DNA from: Candidatus Villigracilis proximus
Lineage (GTDB): Bacteria > Chloroflexota > Anaerolineae > Anaerolineales > Villigracilaceae
Reading direction: 5' to 3'
DNA: 64,000 nt
NCBI GenBank assembly: GCA_016715195.1
Contig: JADKBB010000003.1
Span: forward strand, 1 to 64,000
The first letter of the stretch is position 1, and each line of letters begins with the position of its first letter. Below the pieces are notes generated by a model. The model made no database searches. It saw only the letters and a program-made list of their open reading frames with translations, and was not told where the DNA came from. Position numbers and translations under genes: made by a program. Of the stretch, positions 47,826 to 57,190 are shown piece after piece.

Positions 47826-48831
47826 TTCGCCCGCCTCCTTCCTACCCTCGTGCTTGGTCCAGCGACGCGGCATGGGCAGCCCTTCATCCTTTTTTCTCGG
47901 CGCGGTTGGCTCCTGCGTGACAGGCACCTCTATGCCAATGTTCGCCAGCGCATTGCGTGCGCTGACCAGTTCCAAACCAATGCCCAACTCGCCAGGGTCT
48001 TTGCCGAAGGCGAGTCCCATTAATTGGGTGAAGAACAAAACGGGCATGTGATAATTCGTATGGAAGAAATGATTCGTTTCATTTTGATACGCGTCAATGT
48101 TCATCTGGCACATCGGACAGACCGTTGCCATCAAATGCGCGCCGCGCTCGTCTGCGTCAGAAATGAGTCTGCGAATTAATTCAAAAGCAGTTTCAGGCCC
48201 GATCTGAGTCATGTGCCCGCCGCAGCAACTGGTCGTGAGCGGATAATCGATCACATCTGCACCTAATGCGCGCAGCAGGTCATCCAATTCCGTGGGATGT
48301 TCATGGTCTGACCAGCGATGTTGATAATCAGGCCGGGGCAGCATGCAGCCCATATATGGCACGACCTTGAGTCCGCTCAACGGGTGGACAACTGCTTTTC
48401 GGATGGCATCCAGCCCCACGTCGTAGACAAGAACGTCGATCAGGTGACGCACATCCAGCGTGCCCGCTTTATATTCCAATCCACCAGCAGCCAACGCCTC
48501 ATTTACTTTTGCTCCCAAGGTCGGGCGCTCCTGCATGTAATAATCCGCTTTGGCAAGATTAAGGTAACAAGCCGAACACGGCGCAACAACGTGTGAGTGC
48601 CGCCTGTTCCACGGGGTTCATTTGCTTTGAAGCAAGCGCAAGATTACGCGCGATCAACGAATAGGCGGGGATTAAGTTAATGCCTAGATATTCCGTCGCG
48701 CCGCAACAGTTCCAATCTTCGATCTCTTCCAAATGCAGATCAAGCGGCTCGACGATGGAATTGAGCGATTCCATATACGCCTTCGCGCTGGAATCCATGG
48801 AACAGCCTGGATACAAAAGATATTTGTTCAT
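47822..48831 (-). CDS. hdrB: Heterodisulfide reductase subunit B, one or two frameshifts
   Basis: HdrB reduces the disulfide with a non-cubane cluster held by two CCG motifs. The N-terminal part (MNKYLLYPGCSMDSSAK, then WNCCGATEYLG) is open to about 48585. After a shift it continues VVAPCSACYLNLAKADYYMQE and then VVPYMGCMLPRP, TSCCGGHMTQIG and VCPMCQMNIDAYQ. Both CCG motifs are intact. A second shift near the end is needed to reach a stop overlapping the HdrA start (ATGA), so the precise C-terminus is unsure. ATG 48831 overlaps the hdrC stop. Confidence 0.82.
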
Positions 48832-49424
48832 GAGGTCAACTCCAATTCCTTGGCGCGGTCCAGGATCTTTGTCAATTGATCCATGTGTTTGATCTTTTTC
48901 GGAATGATCGCCATACGCCCCTTTGAGATCATGCCCAAACCCATCGGCATCATGCCTGGCAGCCGCAGCGGAAAATGCCGCAGATAATGACGCGTTGCCA
49001 GCCCAAGCTCATAGCCGCGGCCAAAGGTTTCGACCATGCCCACAAACGTCTGCGAGAAATGCGGCGCGGTTGAGTCTGTATATAACTTCGCGCTAATCGC
49101 CATCCCTTTAAGCGTGTACATCACATCCGCGATATGCACCTCCTGCGGACACCTTACCACGCAGTGATAGCACGACACGCACAGCCACGGCGTATTGCTG
49201 CGCAGCACTTCCTCACGCATCCCGGCCCGCAGCATCGCGAACAACATACGCGGCGTATGGTCCATATCCGCCGCCACAGGGCAGGAGCCGCCACACGTCC
49301 CGCATTGGATGCACATCTCCAAATGCGAAACACCCGCAGTTTTCATGCTGACTTCATGTAAAAGAGAGAGGTCTTCTTCGCGCGTCATTCCCGCACGCAC
49401 TCGTTCATCTGTCATCTGGGGCAT
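48828..49424 (-). CDS. hdrC: Heterodisulfide reductase subunit C
   Basis: A 198-residue iron-sulfur protein with two [4Fe-4S] motifs: CIQCGTCGGSCP and CVSCYHCVVRCP. It passes electrons from HdrA to HdrB. GGAGG is placed five bases before ATG 49424. It is the first gene of the minus-strand hdrCBA-mvhDG-X-mvhA-protease operon; the promoter would lie between here and the terminator at 49617. Confidence 0.94.
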   Translation of the reverse strand: MPQMTDERVRAGMTREEDLSLLHEVSMKTAGVSHLEMCIQCGTCGGSCPVAADMDHTPRMLFAMLRAGMREEVLRSNTPWLCVSCYHCVVRCPQEVHIADVMYTLKGMAISAKLYTDSTAPHFSQTFVGMVETFGRGYELGLATRHYLRHFPLRLPGMMPMGLGMISKGRMAIIPKKIKHMDQLTKILDRAKELELTS

Positions 49425-49616
49425 AATGCCTCCGTGCTTTGCAACTCAACCTGCCGCGTAAAGGACACGACAGACCTAAACCAGTTACAACCCGGCACGA
49501 CCGAAGTCGCCCATTTACAGTCACGCTACTATACCCCTACATTTACAATAGTGATTTTCAACACAAAATTCAAGTGACAAACATAATAGTACCCGCCTGA
49601 CTTTTTTTATACAAAA

Positions 49617-49646
49617 ATCCCGCAGGTTGTCAACAACCTGCGGGAT
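49617..49646 (-). terminator. Intrinsic terminator of the zinc-ribbon gene
   Basis: A perfect 14-bp stem (ATCCCGCAGGTTGT and complement, 2-nt loop) is followed by a T run on the minus strand, 23 nt after the stop at 49669. It insulates the hdr operon from upstream transcription. Confidence 0.85.
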
Positions 49647-49668
49647 CATAAAATTCGTTTTAGTCTTT

Positions 49669-50574
49669 CTACTCTTCCTGCTGTCTGATACGTGAACCAC
49701 AGGTACGGCAGAAGCGATCCCCGCCATGTGCGCGCGTGCCGCATTGGGCACAATAAACATCGCTTTGAGCTTCTTCCTGCTCCGTGTTTGCGCTCTGTCT
49801 ACGGCGGGATTTTTTTCCGCCATTTCTCTTTCCCGACTGCCAGTAATAAACAAGCCCGCCGACGATCATGATCACACCCAAACCGCCGATCACATACGGC
49901 AGATAATTATTCAAAGAGACCCGCCCGGTCGTGCTCGCATCCACGGGTGCAACAGGCTGCACACCCTGCGAAGATGCGATCAACGTGTTTGACGTTTTTT
50001 TATATTCAAGATTTAAAGTGAATTGTTCACCGCTGGCAAGTTTTACGTTTTCCCCATCAAAATATTTCAAGCCATTTTCCTGGGAAATGGAACTCAACTC
50101 GGGGATCGTGCTGAGTGAAGTTATATCCACAGGCTCCAACACGCGGATTGAAAATTCATTCACCGTGTAATCACCGTCCCATAAATAAGAGAACAGCCGT
50201 TGTTCACCGTTAAACGTAAGCGGCTGATAATATTCAAACCGATAAACTGTATTTTCAGTTGCGGTAACCGTAAACGACTGCCCGTCTCCCGCCACAACCG
50301 GGCCATCAAACACCGCGTTCATTAAACTTCCATCCGCCGTATAGGATGCAACCGCGATCAAATTTGCATCCTGCGGAAGGCGAAAGACAAGGTCAACAGG
50401 CAGCACAGTGTCAGCAGCTACCTGAAAATCCACGATGACCAACATGCTCGGCTGGTCGTATTCAGGCCATAACTGCACACTCACATTCGACAAGGTAACA
50501 TCAGCTTGTGCAGATGCAAGAGTCGGAAATACGAGCATCACCACCAAAATGAACATCAAAAAAAATTTACGCAT
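49669..50574 (-). CDS. Secreted or membrane-anchored protein with C-terminal zinc ribbon
   Basis: A 301-residue protein: signal peptide (FFLMFILVVMLVFPTLASA), a beta-rich outside domain (residues 25-210), one transmembrane helix (YVIGGLGVIMIVGGLVYYW), a basic linker and a zinc ribbon (CAQCGTRAHGGDRFCRTCG) inside the cell. ATG 50574 has GGAGG upstream. Topology puts the sensor-like part outside. I do not recognise a functional family. Confidence 0.78.
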   Translation of the reverse strand: MRKFFLMFILVVMLVFPTLASAQADVTLSNVSVQLWPEYDQPSMLVIVDFQVAADTVLPVDLVFRLPQDANLIAVASYTADGSLMNAVFDGPVVAGDGQSFTVTATENTVYRFEYYQPLTFNGEQRLFSYLWDGDYTVNEFSIRVLEPVDITSLSTIPELSSISQENGLKYFDGENVKLASGEQFTLNLEYKKTSNTLIASSQGVQPVAPVDASTTGRVSLNNYLPYVIGGLGVIMIVGGLVYYWQSGKRNGGKKSRRRQSANTEQEEAQSDVYCAQCGTRAHGGDRFCRTCGSRIRQQEE

Positions 50575-50695
50575 GAACAACCTCCAGAACCATAAAAGTT
50601 TTTATTTATCTTACCATGCGCCTAAAATGACGGAAACACATTAAGTACACAATCTATACTGGAAGAATGTCACCCATTTTGTCTTTTTTGATTTT

Positions 50696-51604
50696 CTAAT
50701 TATTTGAAACAACGCCGCGCACCAGCTGCCAACAGGCACGGTTATACGGCACAGAAATTCCATGAGCGGCCGCTCTACGGGTCACTGCACCGCAAATGGC
50801 ATCGATCTCTGTCGGCGCGCCGCGGCGCACATCCTGAAACATGGATGAATGATTCGACGCAGTTTTTCTTGCCACATCTTCCACCGCTGAAACGGGATTA
50901 CTAAATGGAAGATGTACATGTTCCGCCGCAGCTACTTCCGCAGTTTCACGCGCCAGTGCGGCCATCATCTTGCGCACATTCGGGCGCGACAACAATTCAC
51001 CATTTGAAACTTGCAGCAACGCAGTCAACGGGTTGATGGCAGCATTGATGACTAACTTACCCCAAATGAGTGACTGGGCATTGTCCACGATCTGCAAATT
51101 AAAGTTGGATGAACGAAGAGCCGCTTCAAGCGGACCGAGAGCCTGATTCTGCTCAAGGGAGATTACGCCATCCCCGCCTGCTCGTACCAAGCCCGGGCCA
51201 AGCAGAGTTGCCCCAGTGGTGGTAATGCCCAATGAAACCCGGGCAGTTCCCAGGTCACGAATGAGCGTTTCTTTATTTCCAATCCCATTTTGTAATGTGA
51301 CTGCGAGTCCATCACTGGCAAGCGATTCTTTTAACTGTCGCGCCGCGCGCTCTGTCTGCCACGATTTGACCAACACGAGGGCAACCTTCGCACCACGCAC
51401 TTCACGCGGATCATCTGTCGCATAGACTGGATATGCGCGTTCGTTTCCATTTGCATCTACAATGCGTGCGCCGTGTTGCTGTAATTCAGCCAGTCCTTTT
51501 TTCCACGTGCCAAGCATCGAAACGGAATGTCCCGCTTCGCTTAATCGTGTCGCGAATAAAGTAGCCAACGCGCCTGTACCTACAAGAAGAATATCGTTTT
51601 TCAT
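50696..51604 (-). CDS. panE: 2-dehydropantoate 2-reductase
   Basis: A 302-residue ketopantoate reductase of the pantothenate pathway, NADPH-dependent. N-terminal nucleotide-binding motif LLVGTGALATLFATRL, then LVKSWQTERAA and the catalytic Lys region in SLIWGKLVINAAINPLTALL. It starts five bases after the panB stop. The preferred start is ATG 51604; a GTG lies one codon earlier. Confidence 0.93.
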   Translation of the reverse strand: MKNDILLVGTGALATLFATRLSEAGHSVSMLGTWKKGLAELQQHGARIVDANGNERAYPVYATDDPREVRGAKVALVLVKSWQTERAARQLKESLASDGLAVTLQNGIGNKETLIRDLGTARVSLGITTTGATLLGPGLVRAGGDGVISLEQNQALGPLEAALRSSNFNLQIVDNAQSLIWGKLVINAAINPLTALLQVSNGELLSRPNVRKMMAALARETAEVAAAEHVHLPFSNPVSAVEDVARKTASNHSSMFQDVRRGAPTEIDAICGAVTRRAAAHGISVPYNRACWQLVRGVVSNN

Positions 51605-51609
51605 CACTT

Positions 51610-52491
51610 TTATTTCTCGCTTTTTACAAACTCATTCCACTCGTCATCTGTCATTTCGACAGTGTGTTCAACAGCAGGAAAACGTTTTGATTCAACGTCA
51701 TCAATGTAATCGGTAAAAGCCTTGTTCATCTCGGCGTGGAAGTTTGCATATTGCTTGACGAACTTCGGCGTGAAGCGTTCAAAGAGACCGAGCAGATCGT
51801 GTGTGACAAGTACCTGCCCGTCACAACCCGCGCCCGCGCCAATGCCAATCGTTGGAATGGAAATTTGTTTCGAGATCATTTCAGCCAAACGCGCCGGGAC
51901 CGATTCAAGCACTAGGCTGAAACATCCCGCTTCTTCAAGAATGTGCGCATCTTCCAGCAGACGTTTCGCCGCCGAAGCGGTTTTGCCCTGCGCGCGGAAT
52001 CCGCCAAGTTGATGCACAGATTGCGGCGTGAGTCCGAGATGCCCCATCACGGGAATGCCCGCTCCCACGATCGCGCGGACTGCGTCTGCGCGTTCCCGTC
52101 CGCCTTCAAGTTTGACAGCGTCCATGCCGGCCTGCTGCAGAAAACGCCCCGCATTGCGGACAGCTTCTTCAACGGAAACTTGATAAGACATAAAAGGCAT
52201 ATCGCCGATCAGCATGGCGCTTTTCGCTCCGCGAGAAACTGCGCGCGCGTGATGCAGCATTTCTTCCATGGTGACGGGCAGTGTGGTTTCATAACCGAGC
52301 ACCACCATCGCCAGCGAATCACCGACGAGAATGGAATCAATACCAGCCTTGTCTATCGCCAGCGCGGTGGGATAGTCATAGGCGGTTAACATGGTGATCG
52401 CTTCGCCGCGTTCCTTCTTTTGACGGAACGTGAGCGTGGTCACCTTCTTGCGTTGTGACGGGATGGTTGAGACAGGTGTAACGGTAGACAT
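51610..52491 (-). CDS. panB: 3-methyl-2-oxobutanoate hydroxymethyltransferase
   Basis: A 293-residue enzyme that makes ketopantoate from 2-oxoisovalerate and methylene-THF. Motifs: LTAYDYPTALAIDKAGID, LVGDSLAMVVLGYETT, VKLEGG, VMGHLGLTPQSVHQLGGF and IGIGAGAGCDGQVLV. GGAGG precedes ATG 52491. The stretch upstream can form a hairpin that could be a leader. Operon: panB then panE. Confidence 0.95.
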   Translation of the reverse strand: MSTVTPVSTIPSQRKKVTTLTFRQKKERGEAITMLTAYDYPTALAIDKAGIDSILVGDSLAMVVLGYETTLPVTMEEMLHHARAVSRGAKSAMLIGDMPFMSYQVSVEEAVRNAGRFLQQAGMDAVKLEGGRERADAVRAIVGAGIPVMGHLGLTPQSVHQLGGFRAQGKTASAAKRLLEDAHILEEAGCFSLVLESVPARLAEMISKQISIPTIGIGAGAGCDGQVLVTHDLLGLFERFTPKFVKQYANFHAEMNKAFTDYIDDVESKRFPAVEHTVEMTDDEWNEFVKSEK

Positions 52492-52526
52492 GGGTGGTAC
52501 CCTCCAATAAAGGTAGAGTCCGGGTT

Positions 52527-52552
52527 GCGTGCTGCTCCCCTGATATGCACGC
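52527..52552 (-). promoter_or_regulatory. Candidate structured leader of panB
   Basis: In the minus-strand leader, GCGTGC and GCACGC pair around a 14-nt loop rich in G and A, 36 nt before ATG 52491. A pan-type leader RNA motif is known upstream of panB in some bacteria; I cannot match the consensus by eye, so this remains a possibility only. Confidence 0.3.
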
Positions 52553-52770
52553 GCTTTCGGTTTGGTTGGATTAACTCCGTCGCGTTCATTTGGATACGCG
52601 CGGGAAGGCGATTATGACACAAAATGATATTTTCTGCCATTGCCTTACATAATATTAGACTATGACTAAAAAGGGTTTCTTACAAAAATGATGAAGACTT
52701 CCGAAGTCTTTTTAGAGGCTTTTAGAAACCTGGAAGTTAAATCCTTGCCGCTTTGCGAAAACAAGGATAT

Positions 52771-52860
52771 TTTAAACACAAAGGACACGAAGGTCACAAA
52801 GGGAAAACCTTTATTTTTTATTCGTACTACTTCGTGTACTTTGTGTCCTTCGTGGTTAAA
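52771..52860. repeat. Long imperfect inverted repeat
   Basis: Two arms of about 31 nt (from TTTAAACACAAAGGACACG, and to CCTTCGTGGTTAAA) pair with roughly seven mismatches around a 28-nt AT-rich centre. It is intergenic and of the same style as the other dispersed repeats here. Confidence 0.7.
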
Positions 52861-52991
52861 TCTTTTCGGCTTGTCCGAGTTAGGTTAAAGTCCTCAATAC
52901 AGACTTTGGAAGTCTGGTTGACTTAATAAGCAGTATAATATTTTTATAGCACATCAAAAAACTATTATATTTCCGTAAAGGAGAAATTCAT

Positions 52992-53210
52992 ATGCGAAGA
53001 ATGTTTGGCTTTTTAATTGGGATTTTGGTTGGCGCGTTGGTTGGTTCCACGGTGGCGTTGCTCATGGCACCAGAATCAGGCGAGAGTTTACGCGCCCAAC
53101 TGCGTGACCGTGGGCAGGGATTTGCGAACGATATCCGTCACGCCGCAGATTCACGCCGCATCGAGTTGCGCGGACGTTTGGAATCATTGCGTGCGCCGAA
53201 GGAAATGTAA
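52992..53210 (+). CDS. YtxH-like small membrane protein
   Basis: A 72-residue protein with one N-terminal membrane segment (GFLIGILVGALVGSTVALLMAPESG) and a charged helical tail, the pattern of YtxH/gas-vesicle-like small proteins. AAAGGAG precedes the ATG. Role unknown; homologues respond to stress in some bacteria. Confidence 0.82.
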   Translation: MRRMFGFLIGILVGALVGSTVALLMAPESGESLRAQLRDRGQGFANDIRHAADSRRIELRGRLESLRAPKEM

Positions 53211-53213
53211 AGA

Positions 53214-54380
53214 TTAGGGAGTAGGGAGCAGGGATTCGTAAAACCCTGCCACCTTTTTCATATTCATTCCATACTCTGCGCGAGTAGAGATCATATTTGT
53301 ATTCAGGCCTGCGGCATTTCGTCGCAGGTCTTTGTTTTCGAGAGCAAGCAGAATCGCATCGGCAATGGATTGCGAATCGTTGGGGTTGACCAGCAAACCG
53401 TTTTCGCCATGCGTGATCCACTCGCGGATGGATTCAAGATCGCCCGCGATCGGGAAACATCCGCAGGCCATGCCTTCGAGCAGTGAATTTGGCGTGCCAT
53501 CGTGAATGGCTGGCGAAACCACGATCTGCGCGCTGCGAAAAACATCTGCCATTTGCGCGTGTGAAAGCTGGGGGTTTAACTGAACCGCGTCTTCAATGCC
53601 CAACTCTTTTGTCCATTGAATAGCCTGCGCCACGCCGGCCATCGAAGAGCAGATAAATTTCGCGTCGGCGCGTTTTGCCAGCACCAGCGGAATCGCTTTG
53701 AAGAATTCCTCATTGCGCACATAGGCACGGAATCCGCGCGGATTGATGATGACCGGATTTTTTGCAGGTTCTGGATTGGGATAAAAAACATCGCTTCTGA
53801 CTCCGCCGTTACCGGGTGTGACCAACGTGAGTTTATCTACGCTGAGACCCCATTCGTGAGCAAGGCGGATATCGCGTGCGCAGTCGGCATGCAGCGCGGT
53901 GACGGTTTTCATCGTCAAGCGTGTGTAGTATTTCATCAATGGTGTAGATGGTGCGTGCAGAGTAAAGTCATTGCCCCAGATCGATGCGAGAAATGGCGGT
54001 TTCGTACCGCTCAGTTTTTGATAGGCTTGCGCAGTGAGCATGCCTTCATACGGCACACGCAAAGCATGGACAATATCTGGCTGCACTTCTTGAATGAACT
54101 CACTTAACTTTTGCGCGGAGCGGGGAATAGTCAACGGGCCGAGCCACTGTCTGATAAGGGTACGCAGGCCCAACGTTTGGGCTGATGCGCTGCCTGGTCG
54201 TGTAGTCTGCTTTTTGACTGCGCTAAAAGCCACAGGTGTAAAAACCAGCCGCTTAACCGGAAAATCCACATCACAGGCAAAAGTAGAAGCGAGATAAACT
54301 TCGTCGCCGCGCTGTGCGAAGTAACGAATCCAGTTTTGAGATATGGGAGAACGGCCATCAGCCACAAAGAGGATTTTCAT
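53214..54380 (-). CDS. Family 4 glycosyltransferase
   Basis: A 388-residue GT-B enzyme: N-terminal MKILFVADGRSPISQNWIRY, acceptor half up to about residue 200, and the donor-site signature with Glu-x7-Glu in DGTPNSLLEGMACGCFPIAGDLESIREWI. It would transfer an activated sugar in cell-surface polysaccharide or glycolipid synthesis, cytoplasmic side. It diverges from the response regulator at 54438. Substrate unknown. Confidence 0.9.
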   Translation of the reverse strand: MKILFVADGRSPISQNWIRYFAQRGDEVYLASTFACDVDFPVKRLVFTPVAFSAVKKQTTRPGSASAQTLGLRTLIRQWLGPLTIPRSAQKLSEFIQEVQPDIVHALRVPYEGMLTAQAYQKLSGTKPPFLASIWGNDFTLHAPSTPLMKYYTRLTMKTVTALHADCARDIRLAHEWGLSVDKLTLVTPGNGGVRSDVFYPNPEPAKNPVIINPRGFRAYVRNEEFFKAIPLVLAKRADAKFICSSMAGVAQAIQWTKELGIEDAVQLNPQLSHAQMADVFRSAQIVVSPAIHDGTPNSLLEGMACGCFPIAGDLESIREWITHGENGLLVNPNDSQSIADAILLALENKDLRRNAAGLNTNMISTRAEYGMNMKKVAGFYESLLPTP

Positions 54381-54437
54381 GATTAATGGTGATTATACTC
54401 ATTGCCCGTAAACGTGAGACGTAGTATATTAACGGAC

Positions 54438-54812
54438 ATGAGCAAAAAGCGCATACTCGTCGTTGAAGACAACATGGATACCTACGAGCTTGTACGCTTC
54501 ATTCTTGAGAAAAATGGGTACGATACTTTTCTTGCGGTGAACGGACGCGACGGGGTGAACGCTGCCATTAAGCAAATCCCTGACCTGATCATTATGGATC
54601 TTTCAATGCCTGAAATGGATGGTTGGACTGCGATCGGCTTAATCAAAAAAGATGAACGCACAAGCTCCATCCCCCTGCTGACCTTAACCGCACATGCGCT
54701 GCCCGGTGACCGTCAACGTGCGATGGATGCCGGTTCTGATGAATACATTACGAAACCCATGGATCTGGAAGACCTCGTGAAAAGCGTGGATCATTGGATA
54801 AACAGGCGCTAA
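54438..54812 (+). CDS. Single-domain response regulator
   Basis: A 124-residue receiver with D54 as phospho-acceptor (LIIMDLSMPEMDGW), acidic pair VVEDNMD, Thr in LTLTAHALPGDR and Lys in YITKPMD. The start is ATG 54438 (SKKRILVVED). No output domain and no kinase is adjacent. Confidence 0.92.
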   Translation: MSKKRILVVEDNMDTYELVRFILEKNGYDTFLAVNGRDGVNAAIKQIPDLIIMDLSMPEMDGWTAIGLIKKDERTSSIPLLTLTAHALPGDRQRAMDAGSDEYITKPMDLEDLVKSVDHWINRR

Positions 54813-54859
54813 TTTATGTTTATTCAACTCACGAAAAAAACTCAATAAAAGGAATTGCC

Positions 54860-56155
54860 ATGAAACAAATTTGTGTTGTCGGCGTGGGATACGTCGGCCT
54901 TGTCACTGCGGCTTGCTTCTCCGATCTCGGAAACCGCGTCACTGCGTTGGATGTGAACGAACAACGCGTGGAGAATCTCAAAAAGGGCATTATGCCCATT
55001 TACGAACCAGGGCTCGATGAACTGGTGAAACGCAATGTAAATGCGGGGCGCATCACTTTCACCACCTCTTACAAGGAAGCGCTAAAAGATGCGGAATATG
55101 CATTTATCGCAGTCGGCACGCCTTCGGGCGAAAGCGGCGAAGCGGACTTGCAATATGTGGCCGCCGCTGCCAAATCAATTGCGGAAAATATGACCACACC
55201 GCTGGTGATCATTAATAAGTCCACGGTTCCGATCGGGACCGGTGACTGGGTCGCCGACATTGTGAAGGGTGCGCAGCCCAAGCCAGTCGACTTTGCCGTG
55301 GTCTCCTGCCCGGAATTTTTGCGTGAAGGTTCAGCCATCGGCGACTTCATGAGCCCGCACCGCACAGTGATCGGCTCAATGGATAAAGACGCCGCGAACA
55401 AAGTGGCGCATTTGCATTTACCCTTGCGCGCGCCGATCGTCATTACAGATCTGCGCACTGCTGAAATGATCAAGTATGCCAGCAATGCCTTCCTGGCTAC
55501 AAAAATTTCCTTCATGAACGAACTGGCCGATCTGTGCGAGCACGTCGGCGCGGATGTGAAGGAAGTGGCCGCTGGCATGGGCTACGACGCGCGCATTGGC
55601 CGTCACTTTTTGGATGCCGGTCTCGGCTGGGGCGGCTCGTGCTTCCCCAAGGATGTGGAAGCGCTGGCTTTCATGGCCAAGGAAAAGGGACTGAATCCGC
55701 GCATTTTGAATGATGTGATGGAAGTCAATTACGAACGCCGCACCGTCGCAGTGAAACACGTTGAAAAAATGGTGGGCGGCAATTTGAAAGGCAAGACCAT
55801 CGGCTTGTTGGGACTGGCCTTCAAGCCCAACACAGATGATATGCGCGATGCGCCTTCAATTGATATTTCCAAAGCTTTGATCGAAGCGGGCGCGATCGTG
55901 CGCGTCTACGATCCTGTCGCGATGGAAGTGGCACGTCCGTTGCTGCCAGATGTAAAAATGTTCAAGGATGTTTATGAAATGACCCAGGGCTGTGACGCAT
56001 TAATGGTCATTACCGAATGGAATGAGTTCAAGCAGTTGGATCTTGCCAAAGTAAAAGGTCTGCTCAAATCCCCGGTCATTTACGACGGACGCAATATTTA
56101 TGATCCAAAAGTAATGAAAGAACTTGGCTTTTCCTACCGCGCTGTGGGAAGATAG
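54860..56155 (+). CDS. ugd: UDP-glucose 6-dehydrogenase
   Basis: A 431-residue NAD-dependent enzyme that oxidises UDP-glucose to UDP-glucuronate. Rossmann motif VVGVGYVGLVTAACFSD, TVPIGTGDW, catalytic Cys in GWGGSCFPKD, and the C-terminal UDP-binding half (LAFKPNTDDMRDAPS). ATG 54860 has AAAAGGA upstream. It supplies a sugar for surface polysaccharides, consistent with the glycosyltransferase nearby. Confidence 0.95.
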   Translation: MKQICVVGVGYVGLVTAACFSDLGNRVTALDVNEQRVENLKKGIMPIYEPGLDELVKRNVNAGRITFTTSYKEALKDAEYAFIAVGTPSGESGEADLQYVAAAAKSIAENMTTPLVIINKSTVPIGTGDWVADIVKGAQPKPVDFAVVSCPEFLREGSAIGDFMSPHRTVIGSMDKDAANKVAHLHLPLRAPIVITDLRTAEMIKYASNAFLATKISFMNELADLCEHVGADVKEVAAGMGYDARIGRHFLDAGLGWGGSCFPKDVEALAFMAKEKGLNPRILNDVMEVNYERRTVAVKHVEKMVGGNLKGKTIGLLGLAFKPNTDDMRDAPSIDISKALIEAGAIVRVYDPVAMEVARPLLPDVKMFKDVYEMTQGCDALMVITEWNEFKQLDLAKVKGLLKSPVIYDGRNIYDPKVMKELGFSYRAVGR

Positions 56156-56182
56156 TTCGTTCGTTTGATAATTTGATCGTTG

Positions 56183-56219
56183 AATAGTCGGATGGCCGTT
56201 TTTGGGTCATCCGACTATT
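56183..56219 (+). terminator. Terminator-like hairpin after ugd
   Basis: AATAGTCGGATG and its complement form a stem around a short T-rich loop 28 nt after the ugd stop codon. The T tail is weak, so efficiency is uncertain. Confidence 0.65.
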
Positions 56220-56263
56220 TGTGTATTTGACCAAAAACAAAAAAACTACTAAACTTCTGAGCT

Positions 56264-57190
56264 ATGACTAATACTCCTCCCGTTTGTAATTATGAAGGCT
56301 CCGACTATCAACAATCTTTTTGGGAGCAGGGCGGGCGCGAATATGAAGACCGTGCCGAGGCCATTGCTCTAAAAAAACTGCTGCCCGCGAGCGGCAAACT
56401 GATGCTCGAACTTGGTGCAGGCGCAGGCCGCAATACGCCGCGCTACGCAGGCTTTGAACACATTGTTGTTTTGGATTACTCGACCACGCAGTTGGCGCAG
56501 GCACAGGAAAAACTGGGACGTTCCGACCCGCTGGGGACGATGCCCAAATACATTTATGTGGCTGCGGATATTTACCGCCTCCCCTTCCGTGACCGTCAAT
56601 TTGATGCGGCTACGATGATCCGCGCCCTGCATCACATGGCAGATGCACCCAAAGCGCTGAGCCAGATCCGCGGCGTTTTGCGCTCCAATGCGATCTTCAT
56701 TCTTGAATATGCAAACAAGCTGAATCTAAAATCCATTTTGCGTTACTGGCTCGGCAAGCAGGATTGGAATCCATTTACGCTGGAGCCTGTGGAATTCGTG
56801 AAGTTGAATTTTGACTTCCACCCTAGAGCGATTCGTAATTGGCTGGGAGAATTGGGCTTTTCGATCGAGAAGACTCGCACCGTTTCACACTTCCGGCTTG
56901 GCTTGCTGAAACGCATCATCCCAGCCAAATGGCTGGCTGCACTGGATGGGTTGTTCCAGCCGACAGGCACGCTGTGGCAATTTACACCGAGTGTGTTCGT
57001 AAAAGCCAGAGTGGATGAAAAAGATTCAGAAACAATGAGCAGCTTCCCGGTCCGTGTGATCGAGCTGTTTAAATGTCCCGCTTGTGGAAACGAAAAAATG
57101 GAAGAGAAAAAAGATCATGTGTATTGTCCAAACTGTCAGGCAAAATGGGCAGTGCGTGAGGGCATTTATGATTTTCGAGAAAAAGTATAG
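56264..57190 (+). CDS. SAM-dependent methyltransferase with C-terminal zinc finger
   Basis: A 308-residue class I methyltransferase: SAM motif LELGAGAGRNTP, LDYSTTQLAQA, and YVAADIYRLPFRDRQFDAATMIRALHHM. The C-terminal 50 residues hold a Trm112-like zinc finger (CPACGNEKME, then CPNCQAKW). Substrate unknown; possibly an isoprenoid or glycan carrier in this sugar context. The last 23 bases overlap the next gene. Confidence 0.87.
   Translation: MTNTPPVCNYEGSDYQQSFWEQGGREYEDRAEAIALKKLLPASGKLMLELGAGAGRNTPRYAGFEHIVVLDYSTTQLAQAQEKLGRSDPLGTMPKYIYVAADIYRLPFRDRQFDAATMIRALHHMADAPKALSQIRGVLRSNAIFILEYANKLNLKSILRYWLGKQDWNPFTLEPVEFVKLNFDFHPRAIRNWLGELGFSIEKTRTVSHFRLGLLKRIIPAKWLAALDGLFQPTGTLWQFTPSVFVKARVDEKDSETMSSFPVRVIELFKCPACGNEKMEEKKDHVYCPNCQAKWAVREGIYDFREKV

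Larger units (their letters stand above)
52492..52991. other. 500-bp region between panB and the YtxH gene
   Basis: No gene is seen. It contains a possible panB leader (52527-52552), a long imperfect inverted repeat (52771-52860) and the likely plus-strand promoter of the YtxH gene. Confidence 0.5.
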
